A DNA stretch of 52,430 nucleotides, from assembly GCA_031316315.1 (NCBI GenBank), contig JADBEO010000026.1:1-52430 (forward strand), written 5' to 3'. The position numbers and the translations under genes were made by a program. Of the stretch, positions 1 to 7,514 are shown in pieces (position 1 is the first letter of the stretch; each line of letters opens with the position of its first letter). The notes under the pieces are model-generated. The model was not told where the DNA came from and did not search any database. It saw only the letters and a list, made by a program, of their open reading frames with translations. This stretch comes from Chelatococcus sambhunathii. Its GTDB lineage: Bacteria > Pseudomonadota > Alphaproteobacteria > Rhizobiales > Methylopilaceae.

Positions 1-19
1 CTGAACGATCCCCACCCTG

Positions 20-42
20 CCCTCCCCTTTGCAAGGGGAGGG
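20..42. repeat. C/G-tract hairpin repeat (possible terminator)
   Basis: CCCTCCCCTT and AAGGGGAGGG form a perfect 10-bp inverted repeat around TGC, just downstream of the minus-strand oxidoreductase gene that ends at 64. A close relative lies at 42296-42319, and both are followed by a similar AAGAGG tail, so this looks like a dispersed intergenic repeat that may also end transcription. There is no U-tract. Confidence 0.55.
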
Positions 43-63
43 ATAAGAGGCTCCCGGCGCCGC

Positions 64-783
64 CTACGGCTTCACCCCGAGCTTCTCCGCCAGTTCCTTC
101 GCGGGCATCACGTGCCCGAAGCCGTCCGTGCCCATGGCGAACCGGTCGGCGTCCTTGAGGCCGCCGACGACCAGCGGCTCGAAGCCGGCCGAGACCACCA
201 GCGCCTTCACGATCTCGACCGCCGCCACGTCGTCGCCGGCGATCGGGATCGCCATCTTGGGCTCCTTGCCGGCGTTCTGCGTGAAGAGGCGGTTGTTGGC
301 CGCGTTGAAGGCCCGCACGATCCGCGCCCCGGGGAAGAGCTTCTGCGTCGTGACCCCAATGCCGTTCCGCTTCGCCTCCTCGAAAAGATCGCTGCGGTTG
401 GCGTTGCCGGCGTCGATCACGACCTTGCCCTTCAGAGCAGCGCCGAAGTCGCGGCCGATCTGCGGATAAGCGGCGTAGGGAGCGGCGAGCAGCACCACGT
501 CGCCGAAGGCTATCGCCTCCGCGATGCTTCCCGCGCTCGCCTTCGGGCCAAGCCCCGCGACGAAGTCCTTCAGCTCGTCCGGGTGGCGCGAAGAAAACTT
601 CACCTCGTGACCGGCCTTGACCCACAGCGCCCCGACCGCTCCGCCAAGGCTGCCCGCGCCGATCGTCCCGATCTTCAGCTTCGCCTGGGCGCGGGCGGCT
701 ATGCCGGGCATGGCCGTCGCGGCGGCGACGGCAAGGGCGAGGCGGACCATGGCGCGACGGGAAAAGGCAGCGGGATCGGTCAT
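64..783 (-). CDS. Tat-exported NAD(P)-binding oxidoreductase (F420 reductase-like)
   Basis: The 239-residue product has a twin-arginine signal (SRR at 8-10, hydrophobic stretch, RAQA about 31-34) followed by a Rossmann dinucleotide motif (GAGSLGG about 42-48). The rest resembles the NADPH-dependent F420 reductase/NADP oxidoreductase family; the substrate is unknown. ATG at 783 was chosen because GAGGAGG lies 7 bases upstream and the Tat signal starts there, although the frame stays open to 930. It lies 148 bases downstream of the efflux pump gene on the same strand and may be co-transcribed. Export through Tat fits a protein that folds around its cofactor before crossing the membrane. The family call is confident, the reaction is not. 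Confidence 0.85.
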   Translation of the reverse strand: MTDPAAFSRRAMVRLALAVAAATAMPGIAARAQAKLKIGTIGAGSLGGAVGALWVKAGHEVKFSSRHPDELKDFVAGLGPKASAGSIAEAIAFGDVVLLAAPYAAYPQIGRDFGAALKGKVVIDAGNANRSDLFEEAKRNGIGVTTQKLFPGARIVRAFNAANNRLFTQNAGKEPKMAIPIAGDDVAAVEIVKALVVSAGFEPLVVGGLKDADRFAMGTDGFGHVMPAKELAEKLGVKP

Positions 784-931
784 GCATGGCCTCCTCGACG
801 GCAGGGTCTTCTCTGCTCCGCGAAAAGACTTGGCGCGGCGGCCGCCGGGATTGAGCCCCCTGGCGGCCGCCGCGCCGAGGCGGCGGAGAGCGTGGGGACG
901 CTTAGAACCCCCCGCCGGCCTCACCTGCAAC

Positions 932-3900
932 TCAACCGATCGAGAGCCCCGCTTTCGCTTCGGGCTCCGACGACGTCGGCGGCGACGCCTCGGGCGCGGC
1001 CGGCGGCGGCGCCTCCTTTTCCCGCGCCCCCGCGAGGCGCCGGACCACGACGTAGAACACCGGCGTCAGGAACAGGCCGAAGATCGTCACGCCGATCATG
1101 CCGGCGAACACCGCGACGCCCATGGCGGTGCGCATCTCCGAGCCGGCGCCGGTCGCCGTCGCGAGCGGCAGCACGCCCATGATGAAGGCGAGCGACGTCA
1201 TCAGGATCGGCCGCAGCCGCAGCCGGCTCGCCTCCACCGCCGCCTGAAGCGGCGAGCGGCCGAGATGTTCGAGCTCGCGCGCGAACTCGACGATCAGGAT
1301 GGCGTTCTTCGCCGACAATCCCACCAGCACGATCAGGCCGATCTGGGTGAAGACGTTGTTGTCCCCGCCCGTGAGCCAGACGCCGGCGAGCGCCGCGAGA
1401 ATGCCCATCGGCACGATCAGGATGATCGCGATCGGCAGGGTCAGGCTCTCGTACTGGGCGGCCAGCACCAGGAACACCAGCAGGATCGCGACCGGGAAGA
1501 CGATCAGCCCCGAATTGCCCGCGATGATCTCCTGATAGGTCAGTTCGGTCCACTCGAAGGACATGCCCTTCGGCAGGGTCTCGGCCGCGATCTTCGCGAC
1601 CGCCGCCTGCGCCTGGCCCGTCGAGTAGCCGGGCGCCGCGCCGCCGTTGATATCGGCCGACAGGAAGCCGTTGTAGCGCATCGCCCGCTCGGGCCCGGAA
1701 GCGGGCTTCACAGTCATCAGCGCCGACAGCGGGATCATCTCGCCGGTCTGCGAGCGGACCTTCAGGAAGCCGACGTCCTCGGGGCGGGCGCGGAAGGCCG
1801 AGTCCGCCTGCACGCGCACCGAATAGGTGCGGCCGAACTTGTTGAAGTCGTTGACGTAGAGCGAGCCGAAATAGATCTGCAGCGTGTTGAACACGTCCGA
1901 GATCGGCACCGACAGCTGGCGCGCCTTGGTCCGGTCGATGTCGGCGTAGAGCTGCGGCACGTTCACCTGGTAGGAGGAGAACAGGCCGGCGAGCTCCGGC
2001 GCCTGCGCCGCCTTGGCGAGGAACGCCTTGGTCGCCTGGTCGAGCGCCTGATAGCCGAGCCCCGCCTTGTCCTCGATCTGCAGCTTGAAGCCGCCTATCG
2101 TGCCAAGGCCCTGCACGGGCGGCGGCGGGAACATGGCGATCACCGCCTCCTTGATGCCGGCGTACTGGCCGTTGAGCTTCATCGCGATCGCACCGGCGCT
2201 CAGCGACGGGTCCTTGCGCTCCTCGAACGGCTTCAGCGTCACGAAGACGATGCCGGCGTTGGAGGAGTTGGTGAAGCCGTTGATCGACAGGCCCGGGAAG
2301 GAGACCGCGCTCTGCACGCCTTCCTGCTTGAGGGCGATCTCGCCCATCCGCTTGATCACGTCCTCGGTGCGGTCGAGCGTCGCCGCGTCCGGCAGCTGCG
2401 CGAAGCCGACGAGGTACTGCTTGTCCTGCGCCGGCACGAAGCCGCCGGGGATGGTCTTGAACAGCTGGCCCGTCACCGCGATCAGCCCGACATAGAGCAC
2501 CAGCATCACCGCCTTGCGGCCGATGGCGACGGTCACGCCCTTGCCGTAGGCGCGCGAGCCCCAGGAGAAGGCGGCGTTGAAGCGGCGGAAGAACCAGCCG
2601 AGGGCGAAGTCCATGCCGCGCGTCAGCCAGTCCTTCTTGGCGTCGTGGCCCTTCAGCAGCAGCGCCGCGAGCGCCGGCGACAGCGTCAGCGAGTTGATCG
2701 CCGAGATCACCGTCGAGATCGCGATGGTCAGCGCGAACTGCTTGTAGAACTGGCCGGTCAGGCCCGAGATGAAGGCGAGCGGCACGAACACCGCGATCAG
2801 CACCAGCGCGATCGCGACGATCGGGCCCGACACCTCCTGCATCGCCTTCAGCGCAGCCTCGCGGGGCTTCAGCCCCTCCTCGATGTTGCGCTCGACGTTC
2901 TCGACCACGACGATCGCGTCGTCGACCACGATGCCGATCGCGAGCACAAGGCCGAACAGGCTCAGCGCGTTGATCGAGAAGCCGAAGACATGCATCACCG
3001 CGAAGGTGCCGACGATCGACACCGGCACGGCGATCAGCGGGATGATCGAGGCCCGCCAGGTCTGCAGGAACAGGATCACCACCAGCACGACCAGCGCGAC
3101 CGCCTCGAGCAGCGTGTGGATCACCGCCTCGATCGACGAGCGCACGAACTGGGTGGTGTCGTAGACGATCGAGTAGTCGACTCCGTCCGGCATGTTGGCC
3201 TTGATGTCGCGCATCTCGGCCTGGACGCGGTCGGCGATGTCGATCGCGTTCGAGCCCGGCGCCTGGAACACCGGCACCGCGACCGCCGACTTGTTGTCGA
3301 GCAGCGAGCGGAGCGCGTAGTCCGACGCGCCCATCTCGATGCGCGCCACGTCGCGAAGGCGCACGATCTCCCCGTTCGCGCCGGACTTCAAGATGATGTC
3401 GCCGAACTCCTCCTCGCTCGCGAGCCGGCCCTGCGCGTTGAGCGACAGCTGCAGCTCGACGCCGTTCGGGGTCGGCGAGCCGCCGATGACGCCGGCCGCC
3501 GCCTGCACGTTCTGGGCGCGGATCTCGGCAACGATGTCGGAGGCTGACAGGCCGTGCTCGGCGACCCGCTGCGGGTCGAGCCAGACGCGCATCGAATAGT
3601 CGCCCGAGCCGAACAGCTGAACCTGGCCCACCCCCGGAATGCGGGCGAGCCGGTCCTTCACGTTCAGCACCGCGTAGTTGCGCAGGTACTTCGAGTCGTA
3701 GCGCCCGTTCGGCGAGGTAAGATGCACGACGAGCGTCAGGTCCGGAGACGACTTCACCGTCGTGACGCCGAGCGCCCTCACCTCCTCCGGCAGGCGCGGC
3801 TCGGCCTGGCTGACGCGGTTCTGGACGAGCTGCTGCGCCTTGTCCGGGTCAGTTCCCAGCGCGAAGGTCACCGTCAGCGTCATGACGCCGTCGGTCGTCG

Positions 3901-4150
3901 CCTGGGAGGACATGTAGAGCATGTCCTCGACGCCGTTGATCTGCTCCTCGATCGGCGTCGCCACCGTCTCGGAGATGACCTTCGGGTTGGCGCCCGGATA
4001 GGTCGCCCGCACCACGATCTGCGGCGGCACGACGTCCGGATACTCCGAGATCGGCAGCGCGCGGATCGACAGCAGTCCGGCGAGGAAGATCACCGTGGAC
4101 AGCACGCCGGCGAAGACCGGACGATCGATGAAGAACTTCGAGATGTTCAT
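932..4150 (-). CDS. RND efflux transporter permease (HAE1 family)
   Basis: The 1072-residue protein has the AcrB/MexB architecture: a first TM helix after MNISKFFIDRP, two large periplasmic loops, and twelve TM segments in two halves. The TM4 proton-relay pair is visible in GIVVDDAIVVVEN (Asp410-Asp411). It would be the inner-membrane proton-drug antiporter of a tripartite pump with the membrane fusion protein encoded upstream. ATG at 4150 gives the canonical N-terminus and has AAAGGGG 7 bases before it; an in-frame start at 4180 is less likely. The outer-membrane channel gene is not in the window. Substrate cannot be told from sequence. Confidence 0.96.
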   Translation of the reverse strand: MNISKFFIDRPVFAGVLSTVIFLAGLLSIRALPISEYPDVVPPQIVVRATYPGANPKVISETVATPIEEQINGVEDMLYMSSQATTDGVMTLTVTFALGTDPDKAQQLVQNRVSQAEPRLPEEVRALGVTTVKSSPDLTLVVHLTSPNGRYDSKYLRNYAVLNVKDRLARIPGVGQVQLFGSGDYSMRVWLDPQRVAEHGLSASDIVAEIRAQNVQAAAGVIGGSPTPNGVELQLSLNAQGRLASEEEFGDIILKSGANGEIVRLRDVARIEMGASDYALRSLLDNKSAVAVPVFQAPGSNAIDIADRVQAEMRDIKANMPDGVDYSIVYDTTQFVRSSIEAVIHTLLEAVALVVLVVILFLQTWRASIIPLIAVPVSIVGTFAVMHVFGFSINALSLFGLVLAIGIVVDDAIVVVENVERNIEEGLKPREAALKAMQEVSGPIVAIALVLIAVFVPLAFISGLTGQFYKQFALTIAISTVISAINSLTLSPALAALLLKGHDAKKDWLTRGMDFALGWFFRRFNAAFSWGSRAYGKGVTVAIGRKAVMLVLYVGLIAVTGQLFKTIPGGFVPAQDKQYLVGFAQLPDAATLDRTEDVIKRMGEIALKQEGVQSAVSFPGLSINGFTNSSNAGIVFVTLKPFEERKDPSLSAGAIAMKLNGQYAGIKEAVIAMFPPPPVQGLGTIGGFKLQIEDKAGLGYQALDQATKAFLAKAAQAPELAGLFSSYQVNVPQLYADIDRTKARQLSVPISDVFNTLQIYFGSLYVNDFNKFGRTYSVRVQADSAFRARPEDVGFLKVRSQTGEMIPLSALMTVKPASGPERAMRYNGFLSADINGGAAPGYSTGQAQAAVAKIAAETLPKGMSFEWTELTYQEIIAGNSGLIVFPVAILLVFLVLAAQYESLTLPIAIILIVPMGILAALAGVWLTGGDNNVFTQIGLIVLVGLSAKNAILIVEFARELEHLGRSPLQAAVEASRLRLRPILMTSLAFIMGVLPLATATGAGSEMRTAMGVAVFAGMIGVTIFGLFLTPVFYVVVRRLAGAREKEAPPPAAPEASPPTSSEPEAKAGLSIG

Positions 4151-4175
4151 GGCCGGCCCCTTTCGGGCTTTCGCC

Positions 4176-4380
4176 GTCATCCCGGACGCGCGCGGCGCGA
4201 GCCGGGATCGTTTTCAGCAGGGACCTCGTCATGGTCCGGCTTGACCGGACCATCCACGCCGGACGTCGAGCTCGACGTGAGACGTGGGTCCTCCGGTCAA
4301 GCCGGAGGACGACGAAGCCGTTTCCAGTTTCAGTCCTGACGCCGATCCCGGATCGGCCTGGCGCCCGTCCGGGACGACGC
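4176..4380. repeat. Mosaic of inverted intergenic repeats inside the efflux operon
   Basis: Four nested elements fill the gap between the fusion-protein and pump genes. Outer elements at 4176-4210 (TCATCCCGGACG...GCCGGGATCG) and 4342-4379 (GATCCCGGAT...TCCGGGACGACG) are inverted copies of one another. Inside are two perfect hairpins, ATGGTCCGG-CTTGA-CCGGACCAT (about 4230-4253) and GTCCTCCGG-TCAAG-CCGGAGGAC (about 4288-4310). Such GTCATCCCGGA-type palindromes are dispersed repeats in many Hyphomicrobiales genomes. Within this operon they could attenuate transcription or protect mRNA, setting pump to adaptor ratio; that role is inferred. Confidence 0.7.
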
Positions 4381-4386
4381 GTCTGC

Positions 4387-5592
4387 TCAGTCGGCCGCCG
4401 ACGCCTGCCGCTGGTCGAGCGGCGCGCCGTTCATCGCGACCGGCTGAGGCGCGACCAGCGCGCCGGGCCGCAGCTTCTGGATGCCCTCGACCACCACGCG
4501 CTCGCCGCCCGACAGGCCGCTGAGCACGACCTTGAGGCCATCCGCCGAAGCGCCGAGGCGGACCTCGCGATAGGCGGCGCGGTCGTCGTCGCCGACGACG
4601 AGCACGAAGGTCTTGTCCTGATCGACGCCGACCGCGCGCTCGCTGACGAGCACCGCCTCGGCGTCCTTCGCCTCGCCCATCTTCAGGCGCGCGAACTGGC
4701 CGGGGAACAGGCGTCCGTCCGGGTTCGGGAACTCGGCGCGCACGCGCACCGTGCCGGCCGCCGCCTGGACGCTCGGATCGACATATTGCACGCGCCCGCG
4801 CGCGACGGCCTCGCGCGTGGAGGTCGACATCTCGACCGGGATCGCGCCGACGGCGGCGCTGCGCTCGACGCCCTCGGGGAGCGTGTCGAGCGCCTTCAGC
4901 ACGGCGCGCTCGTCGGCGTCGAAGGTGGCGTAGATCGGGTCGACCGAGACGAGCCGCGTCAGCACCGGCGCGCCGGGGCCGGAGGCGACCAGGTTGCCGG
5001 GCGTGACCTCGATGCGGCCGACGCGGCCGGCGACCGGGGCGCGGATCTCGGTGTAGCCGAGGTCGAGCTCGGCCGAGCGGAGCGCCGCCTGCGCGCCCTG
5101 GCGGGCGGCCTCGGCGGAGCGTAACTCGCTCTCGCGCTGGTCGATGTCGCGGCCTGAGATCGCGATCGACGTCATCTTGCGCGCCCGGTCGACGTCGGAG
5201 CTCGCGAGCTTGACGCGGGCCTCGGTCGCGGCGACCTCGGCGCGCGCCCGGTCGACGGCGGCCTGGTAGGGCTCGCGGTCGATCGAGAACAGCACGTCGC
5301 CCTTTTTGACGATCGCGCCCTCGCGGAAATGGGCGGCGACGATCTCGCCGGCGACGCGCGGCCGGATCTCGACGCGGTCGACCGCTTCGAGCCGGCCGGA
5401 AAAGACCGACCAGCTGGTGACCGGCCGCTTCTCGACCTTGGCCACCGAGGCCGGCGTCGCCTGTTCGGAGGCGGCGGCCTTCGCCGGCGCGCCGTCCGTC
5501 TCGAGCTCGACGGAAACCACCACGACCCCCGCCAGAGCGAGCGCCGCCGTCGCCCCGACCGCGCGGCCGAAGCGTGAAAACCGACTGGACAT
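4387..5592 (-). CDS. RND efflux membrane fusion protein (periplasmic adaptor)
   Basis: The 401-residue protein has an N-terminal hydrophobic signal or anchor (about 10-28), a lipoyl/biotinyl-like half motif around VEIRPRVAGEIV, a coiled-coil hairpin (YQAAVDRARAEVAATEARVKL onward, Ala/Arg/Glu rich), a second lipoyl half (YTEIRAPVAGRVGR) and beta-barrel domains. This is the HlyD/AcrA adaptor family that links the inner-membrane RND pump to the outer-membrane channel. It is first in the minus-strand operon, 236 bases before the pump gene. ATG at 5592 gives the signal sequence; earlier in-frame starts reach into the operator and repeat region and are unlikely. Confidence 0.95.
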   Translation of the reverse strand: MSSRFSRFGRAVGATAALALAGVVVVSVELETDGAPAKAAASEQATPASVAKVEKRPVTSWSVFSGRLEAVDRVEIRPRVAGEIVAAHFREGAIVKKGDVLFSIDREPYQAAVDRARAEVAATEARVKLASSDVDRARKMTSIAISGRDIDQRESELRSAEAARQGAQAALRSAELDLGYTEIRAPVAGRVGRIEVTPGNLVASGPGAPVLTRLVSVDPIYATFDADERAVLKALDTLPEGVERSAAVGAIPVEMSTSTREAVARGRVQYVDPSVQAAAGTVRVRAEFPNPDGRLFPGQFARLKMGEAKDAEAVLVSERAVGVDQDKTFVLVVGDDDRAAYREVRLGASADGLKVVLSGLSGGERVVVEGIQKLRPGALVAPQPVAMNGAPLDQRQASAAD

Positions 5593-5612
5593 GAAACTGC
5601 GTCCCGAATTTG

Positions 5613-5639
5613 TACCGACTGGTATCGTACCGCTAGGTA
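5613..5639. promoter_or_regulatory. Tandem TetR-type operators of the efflux operon
   Basis: Two identical-format palindromes, TACC-GACT-GGTA (5613-5624) and TACC-GCTA-GGTA (5628-5639), lie 15 bp centre to centre just upstream of the fusion-protein start at 5592. The second overlaps the predicted -10 region. Short palindromes of this kind bind TetR/AcrR repressors of RND pumps in alphaproteobacteria. No TetR gene is within the window. Confidence 0.6.
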
Positions 5640-5664
5640 TGGTTGGCGGGACCGCTATTGTCAA
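5636..5664 (-). promoter_or_regulatory. Sigma-70-like promoter of the efflux operon
   Basis: On the minus strand a perfect TTGACA (5659-5664) is followed after 17 bases by CATACC (5636-5641), which sits inside the distal operator half. The arrangement fits repression by steric block. The -10 match is weak, so the promoter is a prediction. Confidence 0.45.
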
Positions 5665-5719
5665 GCCGCCCAGCCGGGGAGTTTTTTGCGCTGCGGCGAA
5701 GATCGGGGCGGCCGCAGTG

Positions 5720-5834
5720 CGTGCTTCGAGACGGCGCTGGCGCGCCTCCTCAGCATGAGGAGGGTCGAGGATGCCAGAAGCCAACATTCCTCATGCTGAG
5801 GAGCCGGCCGGCGGCCGGCGTCTCGAAGCGCGCA
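5720..5834. repeat. Inverted pair of CCTCATGCTGAGGAG repeats
   Basis: Two copies of an intergenic repeat face each other. Each has CCTCATGCTGAGGAG, a GC-rich variable core, then GTCTCGAAGC. The left copy reads on the minus strand (about 5720-5762) and the right copy on the plus strand (about 5788-5834). The CCTCATGCTGAGGAG...CTCGAAG pattern is a familiar dispersed repeat in Hyphomicrobiales chromosomes. The pair could form a long cruciform or hairpin. Confidence 0.7.
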
Positions 5835-5968
5835 GTTCGTTCGAGCAAGCGACGCCTGTCGCTTAGAAACCACTCACGAAGTTTCGTCCGCCGGCCGCAT
5901 TGCGCGGCGCGAGCGGCCCGACGCATCGTGCCGCCGCAGCGCGCGACAAGACGCGCCGGGGGATTCGG

Positions 5969-7342
5969 ATGGGGCGTTTTCGGAGGGCCGGACTGGCGGC
6001 GTTGGTCGCGGCGGCGATGGCGCCCGGCCCCCTTCTCGCCGACGACGCCGACGACAAACCGAGCGCCGCGGACGAGGCCGAAGAGCGCGACCCGTCGATC
6101 CTCGACAGCGTCCCCGCGCTGTCCCCCATCAAGGCGGCGCGCGACGCGCTGGCGGAGAAGGGGCTGACATTCTCCGGCTTCTACTTCTCCGACCCGCGCG
6201 CAAATCTCCATGGCGGCATGCGCGAGGGGATCACCTATAGCGGCCTCTTGAAACTCAAGGTCGACGCCGATCTCGAGAGGATCGCCGGGCTGGAGGGCGC
6301 CTCGATCCATGCCGACATGCTTCAGATCCACGGCCGGGACCTGTCCGAGGATTATATCGGCAACATCCTGTCGGTGAACGACATCGGCGCCCGCCCGACG
6401 ACGCGGCTGTTCGAGGCCTATTACCAGCAGAAGATCGACAAGCTCACGCTGAAGTTCGGCCAGCTCGCCTCGGACGAGGAGTACTTCATCTCCGACTACG
6501 CCGAGGAGGTCTTCATCGGCGCGACGCTCGGCTGGGCCGCTCCCCCGTCGTTGAACCTGCCGCAGGAAGGCCCGGCCTATCCGCTCGCCGTGCTGGGCGC
6601 GCAGGCGCAGTACGACTTTTCGGACCGGCTCACCGTGATCGGCGCGATCTACAACGGCTACGCCGCCCGGCCGGACGCGCGCGACCCCGAGAAGAACAAC
6701 CCGCACGGGCTGAACTTCCGGCTCGGCGACCCGCCCTTCATGATCATGGAGGGCCGCTACCGCTTCGAGGGGCTGTTCGGCCTGCCGGCGCGGGTGAAGC
6801 TCGGCGGCTACGGCCACCTGGGCAAGTTCGACGACCTTAAACGCGGGACCGACGGGCTGATCCTCGGCGCGCCAGGCTCGAACGACGATCCGCTGCGCCA
6901 TCGCGGCGACGTCAACCTCTACGCCGTGCTCGACCAGCAGCTCTGGCGCGCGCCGGGCGAGGATCCGGAGCGCGGGATCGGCCTGTTCCTGCGCGCCGTC
7001 TGGGGTCCGAAGGACCGCAACACGATCTCGACCTATCTCGACGGCGGCCTGACCGCGAAGGGCCTCGTCCCCGGCCGACCGGACGACGTCGCCGGCGTCG
7101 CGGTCGCCTATGCCGACTTCTCGCCGGACCTCGCCGAGGTGGACCGCGCGGCGGCGACCGGCGCGATCCGCCGCCACGAGACGGCGATCGAGGTCACCTA
7201 CAAGGCGCAGGTCGTCCCCGGCCTCACCGTCGCCCCGACCTTCCAGCACATCGTCCGCCCCGGCGGCGGCCCGCCGGAAGACGGCGGCAAGCGCATCCCC
7301 AACGCGACGGTCTTCGGCGTGACGACGATCGTGACGTTCTGA
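5969..7342 (+). CDS. OprB-family carbohydrate-selective outer-membrane porin
   Basis: The 457-residue protein has a signal peptide (basic start MGRFRRAG, hydrophobic core, cut near PLLADD), a central beta-rich body typical of OprB (GITYSGLLKLKVDADLE, SIHADMLQIHGRDLS, FEAYYQQ, LKFGQLASDEEYF), and a C-terminal phenylalanine used for outer-membrane assembly. It should form a 16-strand channel for sugars or other small neutral solutes. ATG at 5969 has GGGGGA just upstream and begins the signal peptide. It stands alone on the plus strand. Solute specificity is not visible. Confidence 0.92.
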   Translation: MGRFRRAGLAALVAAAMAPGPLLADDADDKPSAADEAEERDPSILDSVPALSPIKAARDALAEKGLTFSGFYFSDPRANLHGGMREGITYSGLLKLKVDADLERIAGLEGASIHADMLQIHGRDLSEDYIGNILSVNDIGARPTTRLFEAYYQQKIDKLTLKFGQLASDEEYFISDYAEEVFIGATLGWAAPPSLNLPQEGPAYPLAVLGAQAQYDFSDRLTVIGAIYNGYAARPDARDPEKNNPHGLNFRLGDPPFMIMEGRYRFEGLFGLPARVKLGGYGHLGKFDDLKRGTDGLILGAPGSNDDPLRHRGDVNLYAVLDQQLWRAPGEDPERGIGLFLRAVWGPKDRNTISTYLDGGLTAKGLVPGRPDDVAGVAVAYADFSPDLAEVDRAAATGAIRRHETAIEVTYKAQVVPGLTVAPTFQHIVRPGGGPPEDGGKRIPNATVFGVTTIVTF

Positions 7343-7356
7343 GCGCCGCCGTCGTT

Positions 7357-7440
7357 TCGGGCGAAGTCCCGGAACCCACTTCCTCGACGTTTCAAAACGT
7401 TTGGCGACTTCAGCGGAAATGGATGCCGGGACTTCGCCCC
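7357..7440. repeat. Inverted repeat CGGGCGAAGTCCCGG / CCGGGACTTCGCCCCG
   Basis: Arms at 7357-7371 and 7426-7440 are complementary over about 14 bases around a spacer of some 54 bases, between the porin stop and the DUF763 start. The right arm continues into GCATGACG, another common repeat motif of this order. It may act as a processing or termination structure for the porin mRNA. Confidence 0.55.
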
Positions 7441-7514
7441 GCATGACGAGCCCCGCTGGCGACCACGTCGCGCGGATGCTAGAACACAGCACGAACATCC
7501 TTTAGCCGATCCCG

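Larger units (their letters stand above)
5593..5968. other. Intergenic region between divergent efflux operon and porin gene
   Basis: This 376-base stretch holds the efflux promoter and tandem operators (5613-5664), a T6 run near 5682-5687, and an inverted pair of dispersed repeats (5720-5834). I see no convincing promoter for the porin gene; only its ribosome site (GGGGGA, about 5958-5963) is clear. Confidence 0.6.

Noticed and set aside
617-3547. A 976-codon open frame on the plus strand
   Set aside because: It is the antisense shadow of the RND pump gene; its product is Arg/His/Asp-rich with no domain, a GC-driven artefact.
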